Translations under genes and position numbers: made by a program | The notes under the pieces: generated by a model | What the model saw: only the letters and a program-made list of their open reading frames with translations | What the model was told of the DNA's origin: nothing | The model's database searches: none | Shown here: positions 1 to 7,119 of the stretch, piece by piece | Numbering within the stretch: position 1 is the first letter of the stretch | Layout: the number at the start of each line of letters is the position of its first letter | Assembly: GCA_947305705.1 (NCBI GenBank) | Contig: CAMZEB010000007.1 | Coordinates: 1 to 40,993, forward strand | Reading direction: 5' to 3' | DNA from: an uncultured Candidatus Saccharibacteria bacterium | GTDB taxonomy: Bacteria > Patescibacteriota > Saccharimonadia > Saccharimonadales > Saccharimonadaceae | Length of the DNA: 40,993 bases

Positions 1-80
1 TTTGGTATTGGAAGAACTTGGTCGCCTTCTGTGAACTCCACACGGCTACCACTACTTACAGTGCTTGTAGACTTTGCCAC
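1..80 (-). CDS. rpoB: Probable RNA polymerase beta subunit, N-terminal 26 codons only (runs off the window)
   Basis: The reverse strand from 80 to 1 is an open frame starting with GTG. A GAGGA Shine-Dalgarno-like stretch sits at 82-88, unusually close to the start. The peptide begins M-A-K-S-T and continues RVEFTEGDQVLPIP, with the last partial codon AA- compatible with Asn. A charged segment followed by hydrophobic-P-x-P-N is how bacterial RpoB proteins begin, where it leads into the conserved PNLIE-type segment. That makes the core polymerase beta subunit the best guess. A promoter and a hairpin-rich leader lie directly upstream (81-227), as expected for a strongly expressed gene. Only 26 residues are visible, so the identification rests on the resemblance of a short segment and could be wrong. 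Confidence 0.5.
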   Translation of the reverse strand, partial: MAKSTSTVSSGSRVEFTEGDQVLPIP

Positions 81-129
81 ATTTCCTCGCTAGTTTTTTA
101 GTGTTGATATCTTTGGCCGGAAGATTACC

Positions 130-178
130 GCTTTGATTCAAATTCGCATTGCCGGAGCGAATTGCAAAAAATCAAAGC
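130..178 (-). promoter_or_regulatory. Two-step hairpin in the leader of the probable rpoB
   Basis: GCTTTGATT (178-170 on the minus strand) pairs perfectly with AATCAAAGC (138-130). Inside it AATTCGC (163-157) pairs with GCGAATT (147-141), giving a 16-bp interrupted stem around a 9-nt loop. No U-tract follows, so it is not an obvious terminator. It may be a leader regulatory structure. Confidence 0.5.
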
Positions 179-198
179 ACACTACTTCTTAAGATAAG

Positions 199-227
199 AT
201 TTTATCAGAATAAATCAACAATTACAA
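199..227 (-). promoter_or_regulatory. Promoter of the probable rpoB
   Basis: Read on the minus strand: TTGTAA (227-222), a 17-nt spacer, then TAAAAT (204-199) preceded by TGa (extended -10). Transcription should start near 192, leaving a leader of about 111 nt before the GTG at 80. Confidence 0.55.
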
Positions 228-265
228 TGGTTATTTTCGACTTTTTAAAACAAAAAACATAGCGC

Positions 266-294
266 TTGAGTTTTTCTGAAAAAATATATAAAAT
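266..294 (+). promoter_or_regulatory. Promoter of the 320-2383 membrane protein gene
   Basis: TTGAGT (266-271), a 17-nt spacer and TAAAAT (289-294); an alternative -10 TATAAA is at 287-292. A strong Shine-Dalgarno (AGAAGGAGGT, 303-312) precedes the ATG at 320, so this gene has a conventional leader. Confidence 0.5.
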
Positions 295-319
295 TAGCTC
301 ATAGAAGGAGGTCAAAAAA

Positions 320-2383
320 ATGTTCGGATTGGGTTCATTTTTATTTGCAGCAATGGCTTCGCTAATTGTCGCATGTATGCCCATAATTGTAATAGCACTA
401 ATTGTCGCTTTCATCGTTCGTCAAACGAGCGGTAAAAAGACAGAATATGGGTACGTCAAGCCAGGCGAAGTACTGATGGACGACGTTCCGCAGCAACATA
501 GCAATTCCACGGCAATGAATATCCTGCTTTATGCCGGCAGCTTCTTTATAATTGGATCCATATTCCTTATTATTAAGGATCAACCGTCATTAATGCCAGT
601 AATGACAATTCTAGTGACTCTCCTCGCTTACTCTGCTGGTCTATTATTATATAAATTCGTAGATTATCTCAGACCAGTCGCGATTGCCTTCACATACACC
701 GCAGCAGCAATCTTTCCGCTTTGGTTCTATGCTTTCACTGAGATAGGCTTACCTGGCGAAGCGGCAATGCTTCTTAGCACGACAATATCATTAGTATCAT
801 ATATTTTTGCATCGGTTATTCTCGAGAGTCGGATTCTTGGCTGGCTGAGCTATCTCTGGATGATTTTCTTCGGTTGGTCGATTGCAAATACGATCGATTC
901 TTCGATTCACGATAATAAAGTTCTTACTTATACATTCTTTATTTGGCCTTGTGTTATTGCATTATTCGCAAACGCGCTTTGGGCGAACCGCGTCAAATGG
1001 CTGCCAATTTCCTTCCGCAAAGCAACTCAGGTCTTAGCAGAAGGCTTAGCTCCTCTATTCCTTATCTTAGTCACTAGCACGCTATTTATTCCGAATATGG
1101 GCGAAAATTACCCATTGCTGCGCACGATCGTGGCACTCTTAGCAGCCTGCAATGCTTTACTCAGCTGGGGCAAAACGAAGAGCCGCGGGCACTTGGTTGC
1201 CCTGCGCATCTGCGTCCAAGCCTTCATTATCTTTATCTTCGCAGACGCTTCAAACTATTCGCTACTCGACAAGAATTCGAGTTCAACCGATTTGATGATG
1301 ACGCTCGCCTGGCTAATCAGCTTCCTAGCCCAAACGCTCATTTCTCTATTCGTAAAAGTCAGGAACGAATCAGAAGCAAGATCCGAACGCGCAATGCTCA
1401 TATTTTCACTAGCAGGCGTACTATCAACATCTCTGTTTTGTTTACACTTCGAACCTACAGAGCGTGCCATAACATTGATTTCTATCGCCTCAGTCGTAGC
1501 AGCTTTAGGTATCTTAATTGCTTGGCGCTTCAAGAATCTCAACTGGGGAATCGCTACAATTATCGGTATAGCAGCTATACCACTCATTCTTGGCTTAGAT
1601 ATCGCAAAACCGATATGGAGCGGCTGGGTATTCTTCTTTATCTACGCCATCTTAACACTTATCTATATCTGCATCTACGGTCTACTAAAGATGCTCGATA
1701 TTCAGCCAAAACAGAGCTTCAACCTCGCAATCGCAGCATTGGTCTGCGGCAACTATATTGCTATTACTGCAATTACTGGCGAAAATTGGGCTTCAGTAGG
1801 ACTATTAAATCTAGCACTTGATTTCGCACTTATTGCATTGATTGCGCGAAAATTCGCTCTGCTCGAAGCGTCAGTTTACTGTGCTGCCGTTGCGCTTGCT
1901 GAAATTATCAGAGAGGCTGTACCGGACGCAAATTATGGTCTAAAAATGTTAGAAGCTAACATCGTTTCACTACCAATACTCGGTTTTGGGTTCTACAAGG
2001 AACGCAAACAATCATCTGGCGCTCGCTTGATTATCGGCTACATACTTTTCGTCTTATTGATGCTCGCTGCTTCACCAGATTCATATAAAGATACCCAAGG
2101 AAAAAACATCTGGGCACTAGTCTTTATCCTTGAGAATGTTGCGCTAATATTCGCTGGCGCAATTACGAGAAGGAAGTGGCTTGCCGTAAGCTCCACTGTC
2201 GTCGCGGTGCTCGCAATCCTAGATCTAACTGACGGACTAAACGCAGTCTGGCTGCTCTTGATCGGCGTCGGTATGATAGCCTTCGTTGCTTGGCAGCTCG
2301 TCAAGAGTAACAGCAAGAAAGGTCCTGGTCCAGATGCTGGCATAACGCCAGAATCGATGCCGCCGCAGATCCCGCAACAATAA
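320..2383 (+). CDS. Large polytopic membrane protein, function unknown
   Basis: A 687-aa protein made almost entirely of hydrophobic helices, roughly 18-20 by eye, with short polar loops and a 20-residue hydrophilic Pro/Gln-rich tail (GPGPDAGITPESMPPQIPQQ). An N-terminal helix (about 10-35) is followed by a polar stretch (about 36-70), then an unbroken series of membrane segments. No catalytic motif, transporter signature or lipid-binding signature was recognised. The start is well supported by the Shine-Dalgarno at 303-312. It is transcribed divergently from the probable rpoB and converges on khpA, with a shared terminator at 2397-2427, so it is a single-gene unit. The overall look recalls the poorly characterised DUF2157/DUF2339-like multi-helix proteins, but that is only an impression. 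Confidence 0.85.
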   Translation: MFGLGSFLFAAMASLIVACMPIIVIALIVAFIVRQTSGKKTEYGYVKPGEVLMDDVPQQHSNSTAMNILLYAGSFFIIGSIFLIIKDQPSLMPVMTILVTLLAYSAGLLLYKFVDYLRPVAIAFTYTAAAIFPLWFYAFTEIGLPGEAAMLLSTTISLVSYIFASVILESRILGWLSYLWMIFFGWSIANTIDSSIHDNKVLTYTFFIWPCVIALFANALWANRVKWLPISFRKATQVLAEGLAPLFLILVTSTLFIPNMGENYPLLRTIVALLAACNALLSWGKTKSRGHLVALRICVQAFIIFIFADASNYSLLDKNSSSTDLMMTLAWLISFLAQTLISLFVKVRNESEARSERAMLIFSLAGVLSTSLFCLHFEPTERAITLISIASVVAALGILIAWRFKNLNWGIATIIGIAAIPLILGLDIAKPIWSGWVFFFIYAILTLIYICIYGLLKMLDIQPKQSFNLAIAALVCGNYIAITAITGENWASVGLLNLALDFALIALIARKFALLEASVYCAAVALAEIIREAVPDANYGLKMLEANIVSLPILGFGFYKERKQSSGARLIIGYILFVLLMLAASPDSYKDTQGKNIWALVFILENVALIFAGAITRRKWLAVSSTVVAVLAILDLTDGLNAVWLLLIGVGMIAFVAWQLVKSNSKKGPGPDAGITPESMPPQIPQQ

Positions 2384-2396
2384 TTCTAAGACAACC

Positions 2397-2427
2397 AAAA
2401 AACCACCTGTGCACAAGGTGGTTTTTT
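2397..2427. terminator. Bidirectional terminator between the membrane protein gene and khpA
   Basis: AAAAAACCACC and GGTGGTTTTTT form a perfect stem around a short loop, with A-tract and T-tract on both sides, so it can work for both converging transcripts. Confidence 0.85.
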
Positions 2428-2510
2428 AGCATATAAGCTCTCAACTTTTTTATGTGTCTAGCTGACTCGCAGTTAGCTAAATGCTCCATTCTTCAAAAGC
2501 ATTAACGCTA

Positions 2511-2930
2511 TTATATATCAAGGTCGTCTAAATCTGCAAGCTCTGCGCGGGTCTTTTTTGCAAGTTCGCTACCCTCTTCAACTGGAGCGCTTTCTTCTTC
2601 GGTATCAGCTTCCTCTACTGGAGCTTCAGAAGGTTCATCATCAGACTCTGCCGAATCTTTATCTTTTGCAGATGGTTCATAGCCGTCATTATTAACAATT
2701 TTTAGGTTATAGCGCGCATCATTCTTGGTGCCAAGGGCGCGAAGAAGGGTGCGGATGCTTTGTGCGGTTGCGCCACGGCGACCGATGATACGGCCAACAT
2801 CTTCTGGGTCAACTTCTAGGCTAAGAAGAACACCTTTTTCATCAATAGTGCGATCAATCTGAACTTTATCTGGATTGTTTACGAGAGTTTTTACGATATA
2901 TTCTACGAATTGTTGGTCAATAGTGGACAT
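2511..2930 (-). CDS. khpA: KhpA-type KH-domain RNA-binding protein with a long acidic tail
   Basis: 139 aa. Residues 1-80 are a single KH domain of the KhpA/YlqC family, with the GxxG RNA-binding loop as G50-R-R-G53 in VGRIIGRRGATAQSIRTLL. Family members are about 75-80 aa. Here about 55 extra residues follow, rich in Glu, Asp, Ser and Ala, which look disordered. KhpA binds RNA, often with KhpB, and influences cell-division and envelope gene expression in Gram-positives (family knowledge). The start has a GGAG Shine-Dalgarno 7 nt upstream. It follows rpsP, the classic bacterial rpsP-KH gene order, but a strong hairpin (2989-3019) lies between the two, so khpA may depend on read-through or on a weak promoter near 2950-2980. 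Confidence 0.9.
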   Translation of the reverse strand: MSTIDQQFVEYIVKTLVNNPDKVQIDRTIDEKGVLLSLEVDPEDVGRIIGRRGATAQSIRTLLRALGTKNDARYNLKIVNNDGYEPSAKDKDSAESDDEPSEAPVEEADTEEESAPVEEGSELAKKTRAELADLDDLDI

Positions 2931-2988
2931 GATTTCTCCATTTATTTAGTTATATTACTAGTATAAACGATTTTTAAAGAAAAACATA

Positions 2989-3019
2989 AAAATATACACC
3001 CGGTCTGGGTGTATATTTT
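2989..3019 (-). terminator. Terminator or attenuator between rpsP and khpA
   Basis: AAAATATACACCC and GGGTGTATATTTT are perfectly complementary around a short loop. It sits just after the rpsP stop at 3024 and would limit transcription into khpA. Confidence 0.75.
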
Positions 3020-3023
3020 GCTA

Positions 3024-3395
3024 TTAAGCCTCAGCTGGAGTTTCTTCAGCTGGAGCAGCTTCCTCTGCTGGAGCTTCTTCCTTTGGTTGGTTTTTGCGAA
3101 GCTTGTCTGCGTGTTTTGCAGAAGCTTTCTTTTCGAGTGGCGCTTTGACCCATTTTGGCATCTTAATACCTTCCTTGGTCAAGATGCGGATAACGCGGGT
3201 GCTTGGCTGTGCGCCATTCTTTAGATATTTTTCTACTTCAGCCTTATCTAAAGTGGTGGCTTTAGTATGTGGGTTGTAGCTGCCGACCTGAGCGACGATA
3301 CGACCCGAAAGAGGGTGACGTTGCGCTTCTTGGACGACTATCCGATAAAGCGGTAAAGCTTTACGGCCATTACGCTGTAAGCGAATCGCAAGCAT
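3024..3395 (-). CDS. rpsP: 30S ribosomal protein S16
   Basis: 123 aa; begins MLAIRLQRNGRK and contains the S16 core (YRIVVQEAQRHPLSGRIV, then VGSYNPHTK). S16 is an assembly protein of the 30S body. After residue 90 the protein continues for about 33 residues of Lys/Ala/Glu/Pro-rich low complexity (EEAPAEEAAPAEETPAEA), beyond the roughly 80-90 aa usual for S16. The start is supported by AAAGGAG at the right spacing. The gene has its own near-consensus promoter inside the 3' end of the upstream gene (3428-3456), so it can be transcribed independently of rnc. Confidence 0.97.
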   Translation of the reverse strand: MLAIRLQRNGRKALPLYRIVVQEAQRHPLSGRIVAQVGSYNPHTKATTLDKAEVEKYLKNGAQPSTRVIRILTKEGIKMPKWVKAPLEKKASAKHADKLRKNQPKEEAPAEEAAPAEETPAEA

Positions 3396-3427
3396 AATAC
3401 TCCTTTAAATTAATTTGACTAGAGGTT

Positions 3428-3456
3428 ATTATACCTTATTCTTCAATCTTTTGCAA
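3428..3456 (-). promoter_or_regulatory. rpsP promoter
   Basis: Minus strand: TTGCAA (3456-3451), 17-nt spacer, TATAAT (3433-3428). The -35 lies within the last codons of the preceding hypothetical gene. The predicted start, near 3421, leaves a leader of about 25 nt carrying the Shine-Dalgarno. Confidence 0.7.
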
Positions 3457-3870
3457 GATGAAAACGCCCGAATTCGCATCACCGGAAACAAATTTTATGT
3501 TATATCCAGAAAAATCTTCGCCTTTTCGGGCATCTAGAACCGAACCGAGTATGATTTCTTTGTTTTCTATTTTGAAGACGTAATTAATTTCGCCATCCCA
3601 GACGCAAACGGTACCTTTATCTGGATTACAACGATTATCATCAATGCGGCTCAGTTCAATTACTAGATTATCCGAACCATTTATAACGCGATGATCGCCT
3701 TGGCGCATCGAAAATTCTATCCCTGGCGTAATCGAATCTGGATAATAGTTATAGCAATAAGCGACAATTGCGCCAAAAATAACCATAGTCATTAATGTTA
3801 CTAATACGATAATTGCGTGTTTTGTGCGCTTACTTATCGTTGGCGGAGGTGCTATGTTTTGGGAATTCAT
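3436..3870 (-). CDS. Membrane-anchored extracytoplasmic small protein, unknown function
   Basis: 144 aa with a cytoplasmic Pro-rich start, one transmembrane segment (about 18-42) and an exported domain of about 100 residues. The exported part has the pattern D-x-R-C-(x)8-C-V-W-D-G-E (around residues 77-93), which recalls small secreted domains with a DSRCP...CVWAGE motif; the two cysteines probably form a disulfide. No function is known to me. It overlaps the 3' end of rnc by 41 nt in another frame, has an AAAGGA Shine-Dalgarno inside rnc, and its own 3' end contains the rpsP promoter. Confidence 0.8.
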   Translation of the reverse strand: MNSQNIAPPPTISKRTKHAIIVLVTLMTMVIFGAIVAYCYNYYPDSITPGIEFSMRQGDHRVINGSDNLVIELSRIDDNRCNPDKGTVCVWDGEINYVFKIENKEIILGSVLDARKGEDFSGYNIKFVSGDANSGVFILQKIEE

Positions 3871-4582
3871 TTGGTTTTTCCTTTTTATATTTTCTAATCG
3901 CTTCGCCAGCGGCCTTCACTTGAGCTTCTTGCTTACTGTGGCCAGTCGCCGTAGCTTTCAAGCGACCGTGTATATAGACGCCGAGCGTGAATTTTTTATC
4001 ATGGTCTGGGCCTTCTTCCTTCATAACGACATACTCAGGCGTTGTGCCCTCTAGATGCTGCACGAGCTCTTGAAGATAAGATTTCGAATCGCGCCAAGAT
4101 TCAGTCTCGAGAATCTCATCTAGTTTGCTTAGAGAATTCTTGTAAATAAATTCTTCGGCAGTCTTATAGCCCTGATCTAAGTAAATAGCGCCAATAATTG
4201 CCTCGTAGCAATCCGCCATAATCACGTGGCGAGCACGTTCGGAGCCGTTTTTTTCGCCCTTGCTGAGGCGAACGAGCGGACCATAACCAAGCGCCTCGCC
4301 GGCAGCGGCGTTCGCTTCAGTGTTAACAAGTGCAGCACGCCACGAAGTCATAATGCCTTCTGGCTGGTCGTAGCTCTTGTAGAGGAAATCAGAAGTCACG
4401 AGTTCTAGTACAGCATCACCTAGAAACTCTAGCCGCTCGTTGTGCTCGTTAACTGAGGTTTTATGCTCATTTACGTATGAACGATGCGTGAGAGCAGTAA
4501 TAAGTAAATCGATATTTTTGAAGGTAAAACCTAATTTTTCTTTGGCAAAATCGCGATAAGCATCTATTTGCTCTTTATTCAT
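3830..4582 (-). CDS. rnc: Ribonuclease III
   Basis: 250 aa. The RNase III signature ERLEFLGDAVLE is at 50-60, and the second metal-binding pair D124/E127 is in ADCYEAIIGAIYLDQGY. A double-stranded-RNA-binding domain covers about 165-235 (SYLQELVQHLEG... ATATGHSKQEAQVKAAGEAI). It processes rRNA precursors and other structured RNAs, usually as a homodimer. Its ATG overlaps the stop of the upstream NUDIX gene (TAATG), so translation is probably coupled. A branched RNA and a hairpin-containing pnp leader elsewhere in the window are conceivable substrates, by inference only. Confidence 0.97.
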   Translation of the reverse strand: MNKEQIDAYRDFAKEKLGFTFKNIDLLITALTHRSYVNEHKTSVNEHNERLEFLGDAVLELVTSDFLYKSYDQPEGIMTSWRAALVNTEANAAAGEALGYGPLVRLSKGEKNGSERARHVIMADCYEAIIGAIYLDQGYKTAEEFIYKNSLSKLDEILETESWRDSKSYLQELVQHLEGTTPEYVVMKEEGPDHDKKFTLGVYIHGRLKATATGHSKQEAQVKAAGEAIRKYKKEKPNEFPKHSTSANDK

Positions 4583-5232
4583 TAGAATTCTCCGCTACGG
4601 ATTTTTTTCTTTGCAATAAGCATTAATTTTTCAATATCGGCATATTCGATTGCGTCGAGTGCATCGGCAAAGCTAAACCAGCGAATGCCGTTCATCCACT
4701 TCTCTTTCGTTGGGCGCTCATTCTTGTCCATAGATTGAACGAGATAAACCTGAGTTGTCATAAGGACGAGTTTCTCGAGACGGCGATATTTGAAATGAAT
4801 CTTGCCCAACCAGGCAAGGACGTCGACATTCTTGAGGCCGGACTCTTCGCCGATTTCGCGAACCGCAGTCTGTTTGGCAGTTTCGCCCGGCTCAATATGA
4901 CCTTTTGGAATCGTCCAACGATTTTTACTATCTTGAATTAATAGGATCTCAATGTCGCGCTTGTCGGCCGTCATACGAAAAACAATACCGCCAGCGGTCG
5001 GCTCACGCACGATTTCTTTGATTTCAGGTTTTTTGCGTAAAACTACTTGGCGCAATTTCTCGTGAATCGGCTCTTTGTAGGTCTGCGTAGGCAACGCCTC
5101 TGGCACTTTATAGCCATTGCGTTGCTTTGGAGCGCGCGGGGCGTTACGCCTGCTCGCCCGACTGTTTGTCTTCTTCGGAAGATTTGGACGCTTTTTCGGT
5201 GCCGGCGTCTTTAGATTTTTCTTGTTCTGCAT
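4582..5232 (-). CDS. NUDIX hydrolase with basic N-terminal extension
   Basis: 216 aa from the chosen start. A complete NUDIX box lies at about 111-133: G-x5-E-x7-R-E-I-x-E-E-x-G-L ([14 protein letters not shown] followed by REIGEESGL). This motif binds the divalent metal for hydrolysis of nucleoside-diphosphate-linked substrates; the substrate cannot be told. The first 75 residues are Lys/Arg/Pro-rich and suggest nucleic-acid binding. A longer reading from 5286 exists, but the ATG at 5232 has GGAGAGG about 11 nt upstream and the earlier one has no ribosome binding site. The 5' part overlaps nusB by about 90 nt in another frame, a long overlap even for this compact operon. Confidence 0.88.
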   Translation of the reverse strand: MQNKKNLKTPAPKKRPNLPKKTNSRASRRNAPRAPKQRNGYKVPEALPTQTYKEPIHEKLRQVVLRKKPEIKEIVREPTAGGIVFRMTADKRDIEILLIQDSKNRWTIPKGHIEPGETAKQTAVREIGEESGLKNVDVLAWLGKIHFKYRRLEKLVLMTTQVYLVQSMDKNERPTKEKWMNGIRWFSFADALDAIEYADIEKLMLIAKKKIRSGEF

Positions 5233-5677
5233 GTTTTGGTTGTTCCTCTCCACCGATATTTCGGTAAGCAGTACCAAGAACGCCATTTATAAACTTGGAA
5301 GAATTCTCAGAACCAAAGGCTTTTGCTAGCTCAACTGCTTCGTTGATTGCTACCTTTGGAGGTACGGTATCTTTACGACGAGTAAGTTCAAATAAGCCAA
5401 TTCTCAAAACGTTGCGGTCAATTGAGGAAATGCTAGAAATTGGCCATTCTGGCGCCATCGGCTGCAACTCTTTGTCGAGTTGCTCCATTTCATCAAAAAC
5501 GCCATGCGCTAGATCGTGAACAAAATTCACGTCTCCTAACGCTTTGGCGTAGGGTTCAATATTTTTTGCGACGATACTATCGATGTCGGCTGAGGTGTCG
5601 CCCGCCTTACTCCGGAATTCATACTCATACAAACTCTGAAGCGAGATTATTCTGCCGAGATGTCGATTGCTTGCCAC
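5144..5677 (-). CDS. nusB: Transcription antitermination factor NusB
   Basis: 177 aa, starting with GTG 7 nt after an AGGGAGG Shine-Dalgarno. The all-helical NusB fold is recognisable from [21 protein letters not shown] to the typical C-terminal [19 protein letters not shown]. NusB with S10 (NusE) binds boxA in rRNA leaders. After about residue 145 there is a charged, Lys/Glu/Ser-rich tail of some 30 residues that is not part of the usual fold. The tail is encoded where the reading frame overlaps the 5' end of the NUDIX gene. It lies directly behind rpmF in the same operon. Confidence 0.95.
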   Translation of the reverse strand: MASNRHLGRIISLQSLYEYEFRSKAGDTSADIDSIVAKNIEPYAKALGDVNFVHDLAHGVFDEMEQLDKELQPMAPEWPISSISSIDRNVLRIGLFELTRRKDTVPPKVAINEAVELAKAFGSENSSKFINGVLGTAYRNIGGEEQPKHAEQEKSKDAGTEKASKSSEEDKQSGEQA

Positions 5678-5691
5678 GTTTGCCTCCCTAG

Positions 5692-5901
5692 TTATTTTGT
5701 CTTTTTGTCAGTTTTTTTGCAGGCGCAAGGCTTGCTGCCACATTTCTTGCAAGCTTTGAGCTTGAGATTTGGGGTTTTCTTTGCGGTTTCGAACGCCTTT
5801 ACTGGCGAATGCTTGTTAACGCTACGAGCGAGCTTTAGGCGCAAATGACTGCGGCGAAGGCCGGTTTTGCGAGGGCTGCTCTGCTTTTTTGGTTCAGGCA
5901 T
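5692..5901 (-). CDS. rpmF: 50S ribosomal protein L32
   Basis: 69 aa. [19 protein letters not shown] is the characteristic L32 beginning. The zinc ribbon is divergent: [11 protein letters not shown], with the second pair only one residue apart and just four residues from the first, instead of two well-separated CxxC pairs. The protein ends in a basic tail. AAAGGAG lies upstream at good spacing. It is first in the operon and followed by nusB after 14 nt. Confidence 0.9.
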   Translation of the reverse strand: MPEPKKQSSPRKTGLRRSHLRLKLARSVNKHSPVKAFETAKKTPNLKLKACKKCGSKPCACKKTDKKTK

Positions 5902-5941
5902 GTAAAAATGCTCCTTTAATTAATAATAGATACTTTGCTAT

Positions 5942-5970
5942 ATATTACTATATTTTTGGGGTTTTTACAA
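5942..5970 (-). promoter_or_regulatory. Promoter of the rpmF-nusB-NUDIX-rnc operon
   Basis: Minus strand: TTGTAA (5970-5965), 17-nt spacer, TAATAT (5947-5942). Moderate match, but it is the best candidate in the A/T-rich gap before rpmF. Confidence 0.4.
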
Positions 5971-6012
5971 GGAAGATTATCTTTTTAATACCAACAAGAT
6001 GATTAGTGATTA

Positions 6013-6021
6013 TGCTATAAT
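6013..6021 (+). promoter_or_regulatory. Extended -10 promoter giving a leaderless sortase mRNA
   Basis: TGCTATAAT ends 7 nt before the ATG at 6029. No Shine-Dalgarno precedes the ATG and no -35 is evident. Transcription would start at about the A of the ATG. Confidence 0.65.
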
Positions 6022-6028
6022 TATTGTC

Positions 6029-7084
6029 ATGAAGATTCGGAGAGGTAAGAGTCGTATACGCACGGCAGTGAGTTGCGTGGTTGCGTTAATTTGCGCGATT
6101 GGTATTTGCTACTCCGGATATAAAATCATCGAATGGAAGCTAGATTCTGATAAAACTTCAGCTCAGACAGATATTATAAACGAGGTCACTGACGTCAATG
6201 AGGTGGCTGATAGTGACGACACTGAGACAATAGATAACAACGAACCGCCAGAGTCAATATATTGGAAATATATCAAGATGAAGTTGCTCGATATTGATTT
6301 TACGGAGTTGCGCAAAATCAACAACGAGACTAGTGGCTGGATTCAGGTTAGCGGCACGAATATCAATTATCCGTTCGTCCGAACTAGCAATAATGATTTC
6401 TATTTAAACCACTCGTTCGACAAGACTTATAGTCGCGCTGGTTGGGTATTTGCGGATTTTCGAAACCGCGCCGATGGTACCGATCGGAACCTTATTCTCT
6501 ATGCGCACGGTCGTTATGATGCGACAATGTTTGGCACATTGCGCAATATTTTGACAAGCGGCTGGCTAAAAAATCCAGATAATTTTACCGTTCGCACCGT
6601 CAACGATGGCGAGAGCGCGCTATGGCAAGTGTTTAGCGTATACAAAATCCCAACGACGAGCGATTACATTCAGACGACATTCAGCAGCGACGCCGAATTC
6701 CAACGTTTTAGCGATTTATTACGCCAACGTAGCGCGCACGATTTTAATACAACCGTATCCGGCACCGATAATATTTTGACACTTTCCACTTGCTATAGCA
6801 GCACCGAGCGCGTGGTTTTACACGCAAAGCTAATCAAACGCCTCAAATATAACAATGACGAAGAAACCACGACTCGGACCGAAAGTAATGAGCCAGCTGT
6901 TACGCAAAACGCTAGCACCCCGGCGCAAGATACGAATGTTCAGCCAAGTGCACAAGCCAGTCAGCCGAAGGTAAATACTGCTCCGGCAGAAGAGCCGGCC
7001 GAAGAAAAACCATCTGAAACTCAAACCGAGACAGTAGACGAAACTCCTACTGAAACGACGACAGAAACAACTAGCGAAGAATAA
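6029..7084 (+). CDS. Class B type sortase with disordered Thr/Glu/Pro tail
   Basis: 351 aa from the ATG that the promoter predicts as the mRNA 5' end; an in-frame ATG at 5999 lies upstream of the -10 box and is unlikely to be used. One N-terminal transmembrane segment (about 12-31) is followed by a polar linker and the sortase barrel. The catalytic His is in YAHG (about 158), the Cys in TLSTC (about 253) and the Arg in STERVV (about 260). The spacing and the WIQVSGTNINYPFV segment resemble class B enzymes. The last ~80 residues are repetitive Thr, Glu, Pro and Gln, probably extending into the cell wall. Sortases attach surface proteins to peptidoglycan or build pili; no LPXTG-like substrate was seen in this window. 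Confidence 0.93.
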   Translation: MKIRRGKSRIRTAVSCVVALICAIGICYSGYKIIEWKLDSDKTSAQTDIINEVTDVNEVADSDDTETIDNNEPPESIYWKYIKMKLLDIDFTELRKINNETSGWIQVSGTNINYPFVRTSNNDFYLNHSFDKTYSRAGWVFADFRNRADGTDRNLILYAHGRYDATMFGTLRNILTSGWLKNPDNFTVRTVNDGESALWQVFSVYKIPTTSDYIQTTFSSDAEFQRFSDLLRQRSAHDFNTTVSGTDNILTLSTCYSSTERVVLHAKLIKRLKYNNDEETTTRTESNEPAVTQNASTPAQDTNVQPSAQASQPKVNTAPAEEPAEEKPSETQTETVDETPTETTTETTSEE

Positions 7085-7115
7085 AAAAACCACCCTTCAG
7101 TGAGGGTGATTTTTT
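7084..7115. terminator. Bidirectional terminator between sortase and leuS
   Basis: CACCCT pairs with AGGGTG around CAGTG-type loop sequence, flanked by A-tract and T-tract. Both converging genes end within a few bases. Confidence 0.8.
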
Positions 7116-7119
7116 GTGG

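Noticed and set aside
100-190. A ~35-codon minus-strand frame ending in a Lys/Cys-rich peptide (KCGKVYKHCK) just before the probable rpoB
   Set aside because: It has no proper start codon and coincides with the leader hairpin; likely chance.
6830-7093. Minus-strand 87-codon frame at the sortase 3' end
   Set aside because: It is the antisense of the repetitive Thr/Glu tail and has no start signals.
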